IMG/VR virus record: IMGVR_UViG_3300032249_000483
Span: 1-29,017 of that record
Direction: 5' to 3' (one strand)
Source: a virus
DNA: 29,017 nt
Under the pieces are notes generated by a model, which worked only from the letters and a program-made list of their open reading frames with translations, ran no database searches and had not been told where the DNA came from. This document shows positions 21,137-28,884 of the stretch, in pieces (within the stretch, counting starts at the first letter, position 1; each line of letters opens with the position of its first letter). The translations under genes and the position numbers were made by a program.

Positions 21137-21596
21137 CATAAATTTAGATCAAGCACTAGATTTATCAAAATTGGCTGAACAAGCTAAGAAAGACGCGCAA
21201 GAAGAAGCAGAGATACGATCAATCGTAGGCGATGCAACTGAAGTAGAAAAGGCAGCACAACTGCCAAAGCCAAGTGGATATCACATTCTATGTGCTATCC
21301 CAGAGATCGATAAAGAACTTCAAACTGAAAGTGGTTTTAAGTTATTTAAAGATGAAAGCACAATGCGGACAGAAGAGATTTTAACTACAGTATTATTTGT
21401 AGTTGCACTTGGTCCAGATTGTTATAAAGACGAAAAAAGATTCCCTAGTGGCCCTTGGTGCAAGCCAGGCGACTTTATTTTAATTCGTCCTAACTCAGGT
21501 AGCAGACTTGAGATTCACGGTCGTGAATTTCGTTTAATTAATGATGACACCGTTGAGGCTGTAGTTGAAGACCCGCGCGGCATCAAACGCAAATAA
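21129..21596 (+). CDS. GroES-like co-chaperonin
   Basis: After a 45-residue helical extension the chain matches the Cpn10 beta barrel: GYHILCAIPEIDKEL, then VVALGPDCYKDE, WCKPGDFILIRPNSG, EIHGREFRLINDDTVEAVVED. GroES caps GroEL during folding; phage versions such as T4 gp31 help GroEL fold the capsid protein. The site between portal and scaffold fits that role. The mobile-loop region (about residues 65-85, TESGFKLFKDESTMRTEE) differs from host GroES. Confidence 0.75.
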   Translation: MTNINLDQALDLSKLAEQAKKDAQEEAEIRSIVGDATEVEKAAQLPKPSGYHILCAIPEIDKELQTESGFKLFKDESTMRTEEILTTVLFVVALGPDCYKDEKRFPSGPWCKPGDFILIRPNSGSRLEIHGREFRLINDDTVEAVVEDPRGIKRK

Positions 21597-21608
21597 GGAA
21601 TCCCCAAA

Positions 21609-22556
21609 ATGGATGAAGCTGAATACAAATTTCCAGATGAGATAGAAGCATCTGCAAGTGAAGAGCAAGAAATTGAAATTGAAATCGTTGATGATACCCC
21701 AGAAGAGGATCGCAAAAATGCGACACCTATGCCGAAGGAGATTGTTGATGAGATTGAAAGTGACGACCTAGAATCTTATTCTGGCGAAGCAAAGCAAAGA
21801 TTGCTTCAAATGAAAAAGGTGATGCATGACGAGCGCAGAGCAAAAGAAGCTGCGTTGCGTGAACAAGAAGAAGCCTTCCGTGTAGCACAACAACTTGTTG
21901 AAGAAAACAAAAAACTTAAAGGTAAGTTATCCAACGGGGAACAAACTCTCGTAAATACTTACAAAGAGACTGTAGCCCGTGAACTGGATGACGCTAAACG
22001 TGCATACAAAGATGCATATGACTCTGGCGACTCAGAATTATTGGCTGAAGCTCAAGATAAACTTTTTGATGTAAAAATGAAAGCACAGGATATTGCAAGA
22101 TATAAACCTGAATTTTCAGAAGAAGCTTTACAAGAGCAAGAAAATAATGTACAAATGCAAAATCAACCAAAATTGGAACCAAAAACCCAAGCATGGTTGG
22201 ACAAAAACAGCTGGTATGGCAGTGACGAAGACATGAGTTACCTTGCAATGGGTATTCATCGCCGTCTTGAAAAGGAGGGAGTAGCCCTAGGCTCCGACCA
22301 CTATTTCAGCGTTATCGACAAAGAGATGCGCAATCGCTTTCCAGAGAAATTTTCAGATACAAAAGTATCTGATACAGAGACCAAAACCTCTTCAAAATCT
22401 AATGCACCTCGTACTGTGGTTGCACCTGCTACGCGTAGCACATCCCCAAGAAAGATTGCATTAACGCCAACGCAAGTACAACTTGCTAAGAAACTTAACC
22501 TCACTAATGAGCAGTACGCTCGTGAATTAATGAAAATGGAGTCACAAAATGGCTGA
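21609..22556 (+). CDS. Capsid scaffolding protein
   Basis: A 315-aa acidic, helical protein between portal and capsid genes. The N-terminus is Asp/Glu-rich (EIEIEIVDDTPEED) and residues 65-175 are coiled coil. The C-terminus is basic and holds a helix (TPTQVQLAKKLNLTNEQYAREL), where scaffold proteins usually contact the coat protein. It shares the EIEIVD motif with the portal N-terminus. Start follows AAGGAATCCCCAAA. Confidence 0.75.
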   Translation: MDEAEYKFPDEIEASASEEQEIEIEIVDDTPEEDRKNATPMPKEIVDEIESDDLESYSGEAKQRLLQMKKVMHDERRAKEAALREQEEAFRVAQQLVEENKKLKGKLSNGEQTLVNTYKETVARELDDAKRAYKDAYDSGDSELLAEAQDKLFDVKMKAQDIARYKPEFSEEALQEQENNVQMQNQPKLEPKTQAWLDKNSWYGSDEDMSYLAMGIHRRLEKEGVALGSDHYFSVIDKEMRNRFPEKFSDTKVSDTETKTSSKSNAPRTVVAPATRSTSPRKIALTPTQVQLAKKLNLTNEQYARELMKMESQNG

Positions 22557-22998
22557 AAACAGAACACCCCGTAGTATTGAAACACGCTCAATTGAAGAAC
22601 GTCCAAAGCAATGGCAACAACCAGAGTTATTGCCAGAACCAGATAAACAAGAAGGTTATGCTTATCGCTGGATCCGTGTTTCAACTTTAAATAATGCTGA
22701 CCCACGTAACTTATCTGCAAAACTCAGAGAAGGTTGGGAAGCAGTAAAGAGTGAAGAACAACCACAACTAGCAATGTTAGCTGATCCTAATAGTCGGTTT
22801 AAAGATAACATCGAAGTTGGTGGATTATTATTATGTAAGACTCCAAAAGAATTTGTAGAACAACGGAATGCACATTTCGACCAACTATCAAAATCTCAAA
22901 CAGAGTCTGTAGATAATAACATTATGCGTCAAAGCGATGCCCGTATGCCTATGTTCTCTGAACGTAAGTCTACAACTAGCTTTGGCAAAGGTAATTAA
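22549..22998 (+). CDS. Structural-region hypothetical protein, 149 aa
   Basis: It overlaps the scaffold stop by 8 nt. Motifs: YAYRWIRVSTLNNADPRNLS, LREGWEAVKSEEQP, VGGLLLCKTPKEFVEQRNAHF. This composition is seen in head-gene clusters of environmental phages, role unknown; head completion or prohead assembly is likely. Confidence 0.65.
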   Translation: MAENRTPRSIETRSIEERPKQWQQPELLPEPDKQEGYAYRWIRVSTLNNADPRNLSAKLREGWEAVKSEEQPQLAMLADPNSRFKDNIEVGGLLLCKTPKEFVEQRNAHFDQLSKSQTESVDNNIMRQSDARMPMFSERKSTTSFGKGN

Positions 22999-23019
22999 TT
23001 TAATTTAAGGAGTATTTTT

Positions 23020-23841
23020 ATGGCTTATCCTACAGTTTCAGCCGCTTATGGCTTTGAACCTGTAAATCTTATCGGTGGTCAGGTATTTGCTGGCTCAACC
23101 CGTAATTTGCCTATTGCGTATAATTACGGAACCGCGATTTACTCAGGTGACTTTGTAACACTTTCTAGTGGTTATGCTGTTGCAGCGACTTTACCAACTA
23201 ACTCAACTAACACAGTTGTTGGCGTATTTTTAGGTTGCTACTACACTAGCCCACAAACTAAACAACGTTTGTTCTCACAATACTACCCAGGTAACGTAAC
23301 GGCTGGTGACATTACAGCGATTGTTGCTGATGATCCTGATGTTGTACTTAAAGCAGCTGTTACAGCCGCCGCTGGTTCTACAACTATTGCTTCAGCCTCT
23401 TCATTGTTGGTTGGTTCAAACATGGTTGGTAATACATTAACTGGTTCAGTAAACACAGGCAATGGTGCAGGCGCAGTTGTTGCAGCTTCTGCAGCTGCAG
23501 CTTCAACAGCTGGTTTCCGTGTGCTAGGCTTAGTTCCAGATACACAAGTATCAACAGGCGGTACATACGTTTCTGGTACAGGTACAACAACATTGACTGT
23601 TTCTGGTCTTCCAGTTGGCACAGTGTTACCTATCGGTACAGACGTATTTAACGTAGTTAATGGTCAATTGCAATTCACAGGTTCTATTTTGACTGCAGCG
23701 ACTACAGTTACTACATCAGGCAATACAGCGTTAACTGTTACAGCTTCAACAGTTACTGTTGCAGGCACCGTTGCTTTAGTTCAAACACCAGAAGTTTTGG
23801 TTAAAGTGAACTTCGGCGTTCATCGTTACAACATTGCTTAA
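23020..23841 (+). CDS. Ala/Thr/Gly-rich structural protein, probably head decoration
   Basis: The N-terminus AYPTVSAAYGFEPVNLIGGQ resembles proteins encoded next to major capsid genes. The remaining two thirds is a low-complexity beta-rich chain with many T-V-S-G repeats. AAGGAG precedes the ATG. Position directly before the capsid gene suggests a decoration or cement protein; not proven. Confidence 0.6.
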   Translation: MAYPTVSAAYGFEPVNLIGGQVFAGSTRNLPIAYNYGTAIYSGDFVTLSSGYAVAATLPTNSTNTVVGVFLGCYYTSPQTKQRLFSQYYPGNVTAGDITAIVADDPDVVLKAAVTAAAGSTTIASASSLLVGSNMVGNTLTGSVNTGNGAGAVVAASAAAASTAGFRVLGLVPDTQVSTGGTYVSGTGTTTLTVSGLPVGTVLPIGTDVFNVVNGQLQFTGSILTAATTVTTSGNTALTVTASTVTVAGTVALVQTPEVLVKVNFGVHRYNIA

Positions 23842-23853
23842 GGAGATAATTAA

Positions 23854-24762
23854 ATGGCAATTTCACGCGCACAGTTATTGAAAGAGCTACTCCCAGGCTT
23901 GAACGCTTTGTTCGGTTTGGAGTACGCACGTTATGGTGAAGAACATCAAGAGATCTACGAAACAGAGACCTCAGAACGTTCTTTCGAAGAAGAAACAAAG
24001 TTGTCTGGCTTCTCAGCTGCACCTGTTAAAAACGAAGGCTCTGCCATCGCTTATGACAATGCACAAGAAGCATGGACTGCTCGCTACAACCACGAAACAA
24101 TCGCTTATGGCTTCAGCTTAACTGAAGAAGCTATTGAAGATAACTTGTATGACTCATTGTCTGCTCGTTATACCAAAGCATTGGCTCGTGCTATGGCTTA
24201 CACAAAACAAGTTAAAGCTGCTTCAGTATTGAACAACGGTTTCAACGGCGCTGTAGTTGGCGGCGATGGCGTATCATTGTTCTCAACAGCACACGGTCTT
24301 GTTAGTGGCGGTACAAACAGCAACACGCCAGCAGTTGCAGCTGACTTGAACGAAACTTCATTGGAAAATGCAGTTATTCAAATCGCAGCTTGGACTGATG
24401 AACGTGGTCTATTGATTGCAGCTAAACCTAAGAAACTTATCGTTCCACCAGCATTGCAATTCGTTGCAACACGTTTGTTGGAAACTAAGCTTCGCGTAGG
24501 TACAACTGACAACGACATCAACGCTCTAGAAAACAACGGTTCTATTCCAGAAGGTTACACAATTAACCACTTCTTGACAGACAATAACGCTTGGTTCTTG
24601 ACTACTGATGTTCCTAACGGTATGAAACACTTTGTTCGTACACCATTGCAAAACTCAATGGATGGTGACTTCGACACAGGTAACGTTCGTTACAAATCTC
24701 GTGAACGTTATAGCTTCGGTTATTCAGATCCACTAGGTATGTACGGTTCTCCAGGCGCTTAA
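23854..24762 (+). CDS. Major capsid protein (HK97-like fold)
   Basis: The 302-aa protein has an N-terminal helix (ISRAQLLKELLPGLNALFGLEYAR), an E-loop-like acidic section and the segment YGFSLTEEAIEDNLYDSLSARYTKALARAMAYTKQ (spine helix, residues about 90-125). LFSTAHGL and the C-terminal beta part ending YSFGYSDPLG follow. This is the Mu gpT-like capsid pattern. Codons are highly regular, as in strongly expressed genes. A terminator follows. Confidence 0.85.
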   Translation: MAISRAQLLKELLPGLNALFGLEYARYGEEHQEIYETETSERSFEEETKLSGFSAAPVKNEGSAIAYDNAQEAWTARYNHETIAYGFSLTEEAIEDNLYDSLSARYTKALARAMAYTKQVKAASVLNNGFNGAVVGGDGVSLFSTAHGLVSGGTNSNTPAVAADLNETSLENAVIQIAAWTDERGLLIAAKPKKLIVPPALQFVATRLLETKLRVGTTDNDINALENNGSIPEGYTINHFLTDNNAWFLTTDVPNGMKHFVRTPLQNSMDGDFDTGNVRYKSRERYSFGYSDPLGMYGSPGA

Positions 24763-24809
24763 TTAGGCTTGGTAGTGTTATCCCCCTGATGGTTTCGACT
24801 GTCAGGTGC

Positions 24810-24837
24810 AGGGGCCCTTCGGGGCCCTTTGCTTTTT
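24810..24837 (+). terminator. Terminator after the capsid gene
   Basis: AGGGGCCC-TTCG-GGGCCCTT forms eight pairs with a stable UUCG loop and is followed by TGCTTTTT. Confidence 0.85.
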
Positions 24838-24998
24838 AATGGTTTAAATAAAGTAAAATAACTAAACTCTTATTTTAGTTTTGAGCATAAAAGTAAACTA
24901 AGAATAACATTTAATGATTATCCGTATTGTTTGTCTTTAATAATAGGCAGATTATTACAAGCAAGCAATTTTGCTTTGTATACATTAAGGACTAAATC
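24838..24998 (+). promoter_or_regulatory. AT-rich control region of pqqA
   Basis: It holds AACTAAA-N7-TTTAGTT (24860-24880), TAATAAT-AGGCAG-ATTATTA (24938-24957) and AAGCAA-TT-TTGCTT (24963-24976). A weak promoter is possible (TTGTTT 24927-24932, GATTAT 24950-24955, 17 nt apart) and overlaps the second repeat. AAGGA at 24987-24991 is the ribosome-binding site. Confidence 0.5.
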
Positions 24999-25070
24999 AT
25001 GTGGACAAAACCAGCAGCTACTGAAATGCGCTTTGGCTTCGAAGTGACAATGTACGTAATGAACAAGTAG
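24999..25070 (+). CDS. pqqA: PqqA, pyrroloquinoline quinone precursor peptide (23 aa)
   Basis: The peptide begins MWTKPAAT and continues EMRFGFEVTMYVMNK, carrying the invariant E15-x3-Y19 pair that PqqE cross-links. Both the MWTKPA start and the GFEVTMY core match proteobacterial PqqA. PqqA is the ribosomally made substrate whose Glu and Tyr become PQQ, the cofactor of methanol and glucose dehydrogenases. No pqqB-E genes are present, so processing must rely on the host. AAGGA lies seven bases upstream. The gene stands alone between two terminators in the late region, like a moron. Confidence 0.92.
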   Translation: MWTKPAATEMRFGFEVTMYVMNK

Positions 25071-25087
25071 TAACATATATGTTACTA
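25068..25087. repeat. 20-bp perfect palindrome over the pqqA stop
   Basis: TAGTAACATATATGTTACTA includes the pqqA TAG and touches the following terminator. Its GTAACA/TGTTAC half-sites match those at 3922 and 16639, with a 4-nt centre. Confidence 0.7.
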
Positions 25088-25108
25088 AGGGGCTTCGGCC
25101 CCTTTTTT
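25087..25108 (+). terminator. Terminator after pqqA
   Basis: AAGGGGC-TTCG-GCCCCTT followed by a T-run; a near-ideal UUCG terminator. Confidence 0.9.
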
Positions 25109-25118
25109 ATTTATATAC

Positions 25119-25146
25119 TTGCATATTTATACAGTATGTGTATGAT
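25119..25146 (+). promoter_or_regulatory. Possible promoter for the surface-protein genes
   Basis: TTGCAT (25119-25124) and TATGAT (25141-25146) are 16 nt apart, directly after the pqqA terminator. Confidence 0.45.
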
Positions 25147-25167
25147 TCAATTATCTGGGAATACTTA

Positions 25168-25210
25168 TTCTTACCAACTGCCCCAGCAGACGATGCAAAG
25201 ATGGTAAGAA
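25168..25210 (+). other. Leader stem-loop with nine-pair stem
   Basis: TTCTTACCA (25168-25176) pairs perfectly with TGGTAAGAA (25202-25210) around 25 nt, just before the AAAGGA site of the next gene. It may control translation or protect the 5' end. Confidence 0.5.
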
Positions 25211-25235
25211 GAACTTTTGCATAAAGGAATTTATA

Positions 25236-25727
25236 ATGGCTATCGCTACTCATTTAGGCCCATGGTTATTGGGCACAGTTAAGAATACCACAGGTACTAC
25301 TGCTGGTACAATCAGAAATACAGGCGCTACAACCGTAACTCAAACTGGCGTAACAACTGTTTCTAATACTTCAGCTACTACTTTATTTGTACTTCCAGCA
25401 GGCTCACAAATTTTAGATTTTACTGTTGATATTACTACTGCTTACGCAGGTACTACAGGTAATACAATTACTCTTGCAACTTCTACTGGTACTACATTAG
25501 GTACTGTTGGTGGAGCAACAACTACACCTTTATCTGTTGGTCGTGCAACATTCACTATTACTGGTGCAAGTATTGGTACTTATGTAAACGTAGGTACTAC
25601 TGATGTGTTAATTCAAGCTACTTATGCTTGTGCTGGTACAGCTTCTGGTGGTGCGGCAACAGTTACATGTACCTACACTGTTCGCAACTCTGACGGTACA
25701 TTCCAACCAACAGCGTTTACAGCTTAA
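25236..25727 (+). CDS. Thr/Gly-rich structural protein, 163 aa
   Basis: AAAGGA precedes the ATG. Start MAIATHLGPWLLGTVKNTTG, then an almost pure beta chain rich in Thr, Gly, Ala and Val. This type is found next to phage capsid genes and is probably a virion surface or head-fibre component. Function inferred from position and composition. Confidence 0.6.
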   Translation: MAIATHLGPWLLGTVKNTTGTTAGTIRNTGATTVTQTGVTTVSNTSATTLFVLPAGSQILDFTVDITTAYAGTTGNTITLATSTGTTLGTVGGATTTPLSVGRATFTITGASIGTYVNVGTTDVLIQATYACAGTASGGAATVTCTYTVRNSDGTFQPTAFTA

Positions 25728-25740
25728 TTAATCTGAGGGT

Positions 25741-25759
25741 GGCTTCCTAATAAGAAGCC
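25741..25759 (+). other. Intergenic hairpin
   Basis: GGCTTC-CTAATAA-GAAGCC, six pairs, followed by TTAAA rather than a T-run; a weak terminator or processing site. Confidence 0.4.
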
Positions 25760-25813
25760 TTAAATGTCAATCGCCCACATGACAGCCCTTATTAAATATA
25801 TAGGAGATTAATT

Positions 25814-26122
25814 ATGCGTCAGCAAATCGCAACAAAGACAGGCACGGGTTCTAGTAACGTAATTGCCACAGATACATACATTAGCCCATTTAACGTGGGT
25901 TTTGGCGTTGTCGTAACAGGCACCGTGAACTACACAGTACAACATACGTTTGATAATCCTCAAACAGTGGCAAGCCCAACATGGTTTAGCCATCCAACAG
26001 TTGCAGCAGCAACAACAAGCCAAGACGGTAACTACGCGTTCCCAGTAGCGGCAATTAAAGTGCTAGTCAACTCAGGCGCAGGCACAGCAACAATGACAGT
26101 TATTCAGGCAGGTATCGCCTAA
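25814..26122 (+). CDS. Small virion-associated protein, 102 aa
   Basis: AGGAGA precedes the ATG. Beta-rich chain (SPFNVGFGVVVTGTVNYTVQHTFD is broken by turns) with a hydrophobic end (KVLVNSGAGTATMTVIQAG). This plan resembles small phage head-tail or decoration proteins. Two bases separate it from the adhesin gene. Confidence 0.55.
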   Translation: MRQQIATKTGTGSSNVIATDTYISPFNVGFGVVVTGTVNYTVQHTFDNPQTVASPTWFSHPTVAAATTSQDGNYAFPVAAIKVLVNSGAGTATMTVIQAGIA

Positions 26123-26124
26123 CC

Positions 26125-28200
26125 ATGACATACTCAGTCGGCAACTCAGAAGTAGCAAACTACGCTAATACCTCATCAGGTAAGGTGACTAATGTTGTTG
26201 CCGATAATGGAGTAGGTGGTTCGGGTGAGTCTGTTAACGTGGTTGATAGAGTAGCTTTATCTTTTGTAATTTCAGTAAATGTGGCAAATGCGGTTGTAGA
26301 TGTAACGTCTGTAGTGGGGTACATTGCTGGTAAGTCAGATATTACAGTTACTGTAGACCCAAACGTTTATGTTTATGGAGTAGTGCCAACCAACGTTTAT
26401 TCACAAAGTCCTGACCCAGCTTACTATAATGATATATTAATGCCTTATGCAGGGTTAGAAATTGTAGGCGGAGCTTCAGGTGACACTATAAAGCTAGTAA
26501 ACAACGGATACATTACAGGCTATGGTGGTGATGGTTCGGGGATGGCATTCTGGGAAACTATATGTTGTTGTAGCGGATATAACACTGGAGCCAATGGCGC
26601 TAGAACAGGTGGCGCAGCTTTATCATTTGTAACACCTGGAATTAATCTAGTTATTGAGAACAACGGCTACATTGCTGGTGGCGGTGGTGGCGGCGGTGCA
26701 GGAGTTAATTTAAGTGGTCGAGGAACATTTGGCGGTGGCGGTGCAGGTGGAGGAATCTGCTATGGCTTTAGTGAAAACAAAGTTAGAGCTACCCCAACGT
26801 CCCCTACTGGATTAAATGGTGGCGTATATTCATATGGATACGATTGTGTTGGTATTACAATGTATCAGGGAGGCGGCGGAGGATTTACATTCCCAGGAGT
26901 TGGAGGGGCTTTAGGTAGTCAACCTGGATTTGCTGTAGCTTCTGGAGTTGGTGGTGGTAGCGGTGGCGGGGGGGCAATATCTAACTATACAGGTAGTTCA
27001 TTTACACCAACTAATAATGGGGGAAGTGGAAATACTCAAGCAGGAGATACAAGTAGTTCTACAGCTTTTAACCGAACCATGGGAGGGGGAGGTGGCGGAT
27101 GGGGAGCTGCTGGAGGGTCGGGTTATGTCGACAACGGTTTAATTGAATTTGGCGCTTCTGGTGGCTACTCTATTATCACTAACGGCAATGCTTATACAAT
27201 GTTAGGTGATGGCAATACAAGATTATGGGGAACTGTAAGCACGACTTTACGAACAGTAGTGTATACATTCCCAACGACAACAGCAAATGCTGTATTAGAC
27301 TTTATTAATATCCCACAGTTTAGTGCATTACCTATTGGTCTTCAGGTTGTTCTAATAGTCCCTGCAAATGTTACTTTATATTCACTAAACCCTACTATGC
27401 CAGGTTTAAAAATAGGGGCTACAACCACTAGAAATTGTAATGTTAGGTTAATTGTTAATGGAAATATCCTTGGGATGGGTGGTACTGGGGGTGGCGAAAA
27501 TACACTCCCATCAGCTGGCGGATATGCACTTCAAGTAGGCAGTGCTGCCCTATTAAATACATTCCCGTTAATTATTGACAACCAAGTTGGATATATTGGC
27601 GGTGGCGGTGGCGGTGGCGGTCTTGCTGCTAATAATGCCAATTATTCCAGTGCAACAAGAGTTACATATGGTGGTGGTGGGGCAGGTGGTGGGGCTAGTG
27701 GAGCAGTAGGAGATTTTGCATACAACGCAAGGATAACAGCCCTAAACACTAATGGAAATAATGGTACATCAGTAGTAAACGGGATTAAAACATACAGTTC
27801 AGGTGGTACAGGCGGTACTATAGTGCCAGGGGCAAGAACAAATAATACTGGTACGTTTACAGGTGGAGTTAGCTATCCAGGACTAGGTGGACAAGCAGGT
27901 GGTTCAGGAGCATTTTATAATGGAAGTACAGTATCCAACCCAACCAACTATGGTGGCGCATTTGGTGAAAATGGAAACAATTCTCAAACTATTTCAATTG
28001 GAAATCAAGGGTGCGCAGGTGGTGGTGGTGGCGGATGGGGAGCAGCAGGAGGACAAGGTAGGCAGACAAACCAATTCTATCAATCTGGAGCTGCTGGAGG
28101 GTATAGTATTGTAGTTTCTGATTACGGCTCTGGCGCAGGTAATATATGGGTAGGTTCATCAAGCCATTTAGGTGGTGGTGTAGTTACAGACTTAGTTTAA
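26125..28200 (+). CDS. Glycine-rich adhesin or tail-fibre tip protein with internal duplication
   Basis: The 691-aa protein contains two similar modules of about 300 residues. Each has a VNNGYI or VNGNIL strand, then a GGGGGGG run, a GGGGAGGG run, and the ending GGGGGGWGAAGG...GASGGYSI or GAAGGYSI. Such glycine runs build polyglycine-II-type sandwiches in receptor-binding adhesins (e.g. phage S16 gp38). The N-terminal 90 residues are a beta-rich attachment part. It probably contacts the host surface. It could alternatively be a virion spike. Confidence 0.7.
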   Translation: MTYSVGNSEVANYANTSSGKVTNVVADNGVGGSGESVNVVDRVALSFVISVNVANAVVDVTSVVGYIAGKSDITVTVDPNVYVYGVVPTNVYSQSPDPAYYNDILMPYAGLEIVGGASGDTIKLVNNGYITGYGGDGSGMAFWETICCCSGYNTGANGARTGGAALSFVTPGINLVIENNGYIAGGGGGGGAGVNLSGRGTFGGGGAGGGICYGFSENKVRATPTSPTGLNGGVYSYGYDCVGITMYQGGGGGFTFPGVGGALGSQPGFAVASGVGGGSGGGGAISNYTGSSFTPTNNGGSGNTQAGDTSSSTAFNRTMGGGGGGWGAAGGSGYVDNGLIEFGASGGYSIITNGNAYTMLGDGNTRLWGTVSTTLRTVVYTFPTTTANAVLDFINIPQFSALPIGLQVVLIVPANVTLYSLNPTMPGLKIGATTTRNCNVRLIVNGNILGMGGTGGGENTLPSAGGYALQVGSAALLNTFPLIIDNQVGYIGGGGGGGGLAANNANYSSATRVTYGGGGAGGGASGAVGDFAYNARITALNTNGNNGTSVVNGIKTYSSGGTGGTIVPGARTNNTGTFTGGVSYPGLGGQAGGSGAFYNGSTVSNPTNYGGAFGENGNNSQTISIGNQGCAGGGGGGWGAAGGQGRQTNQFYQSGAAGGYSIVVSDYGSGAGNIWVGSSSHLGGGVVTDLV

Positions 28201-28213
28201 AACAGGATAAAAC

Positions 28214-28591
28214 ATGGAAAATAAATATCGTATTCAAAACCACATCTTAGGAAAATCAGAATACTTTGATACAAAAGATGAGGCTAATACCCGTATCAAA
28301 GAATTACAGGATGAAATTCTAGTCAAACAAGCTGGTAGATTTAGCATTATTCAAACAGTGCAAACAGCTAACGGTATGATGTGGATTGCCCCATCTGAAA
28401 ATTCAGAAGAAGACGGTGACTATATGGTCTTCCTTAGTTCTACTGGACAGTACGAAAAAGTAAAAGGTCGCACAGCAGCGTATGCTAGAAATCAAGAGCT
28501 AAAAGATGAGTTCTTAGCTGAACTAGCACAAGAACCTGTATTTGTAGAGCCTCCAGTACAACCTCTGACAAAAGGATTACAAGAGCTATGA
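28214..28591 (+). CDS. Hypothetical protein, 125 aa
   Basis: Follows the adhesin after 13 nt, with AGGATAAAAC upstream. N-terminal helix-strand part (YFDTKDEANTRIKELQDEIL) and Pro-rich C-terminus (EPVFVEPPVQPLTKG). It could be an adhesin-assembly chaperone or tail-fibre accessory by position only. The stop overlaps the next start. Confidence 0.55.
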   Translation: MENKYRIQNHILGKSEYFDTKDEANTRIKELQDEILVKQAGRFSIIQTVQTANGMMWIAPSENSEEDGDYMVFLSSTGQYEKVKGRTAAYARNQELKDEFLAELAQEPVFVEPPVQPLTKGLQEL

Positions 28592-28884
28592 CAACAAAAG
28601 CCGTACCACCAGCCCACGCATTTACCTATGACGGGGCAAGAACTACTGTGTACCACGCCAACAAGGGCGAAGGTCTACCTAAGCACGACCACAAATACTC
28701 ACATGCATCGTTCTGTACATCAGGCTCTGTTATAATTCGCAAAGAAAATAAAGAGTTTGTGATGGATAAAACCACACAGCCAGTGAATTTAAAAGCCGCA
28801 GAATGGCACGAGATAGAAGCCCTAGAAGACAACACAGTATTTATCAACATATTTGCGGATATTTATAATGACCACAAAGACTAA
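28588..28884 (+). CDS. Cupin-like protein, 98 aa
   Basis: A small double-stranded beta-helix pattern: GLPKH33-D-H35-KYSHASFCTSGSV with a following EWH74EIEALED strand. The HxH and later His can form a cupin metal site. Many phages carry cupin-like genes near tail genes with unknown substrates. It overlaps the next start by 17 nt. Confidence 0.6.
   Translation: MTTKAVPPAHAFTYDGARTTVYHANKGEGLPKHDHKYSHASFCTSGSVIIRKENKEFVMDKTTQPVNLKAAEWHEIEALEDNTVFINIFADIYNDHKD

Noticed and set aside
22301-22720. Long minus-strand open frame over scaffold and the next gene
   Set aside because: Antisense to two well-supported overlapping genes and without a good start; coding-strand bias explains it.
24770-24808. 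tRNA-like T-arm (GGTTTCGACTG)
   Set aside because: No acceptor, D or anticodon arms can be built around it; it belongs to the leader of the UUCG terminator.
26125-28200. Diversity-generating retroelement target in the adhesin
   Set aside because: No reverse transcriptase or template repeat is visible in the window.
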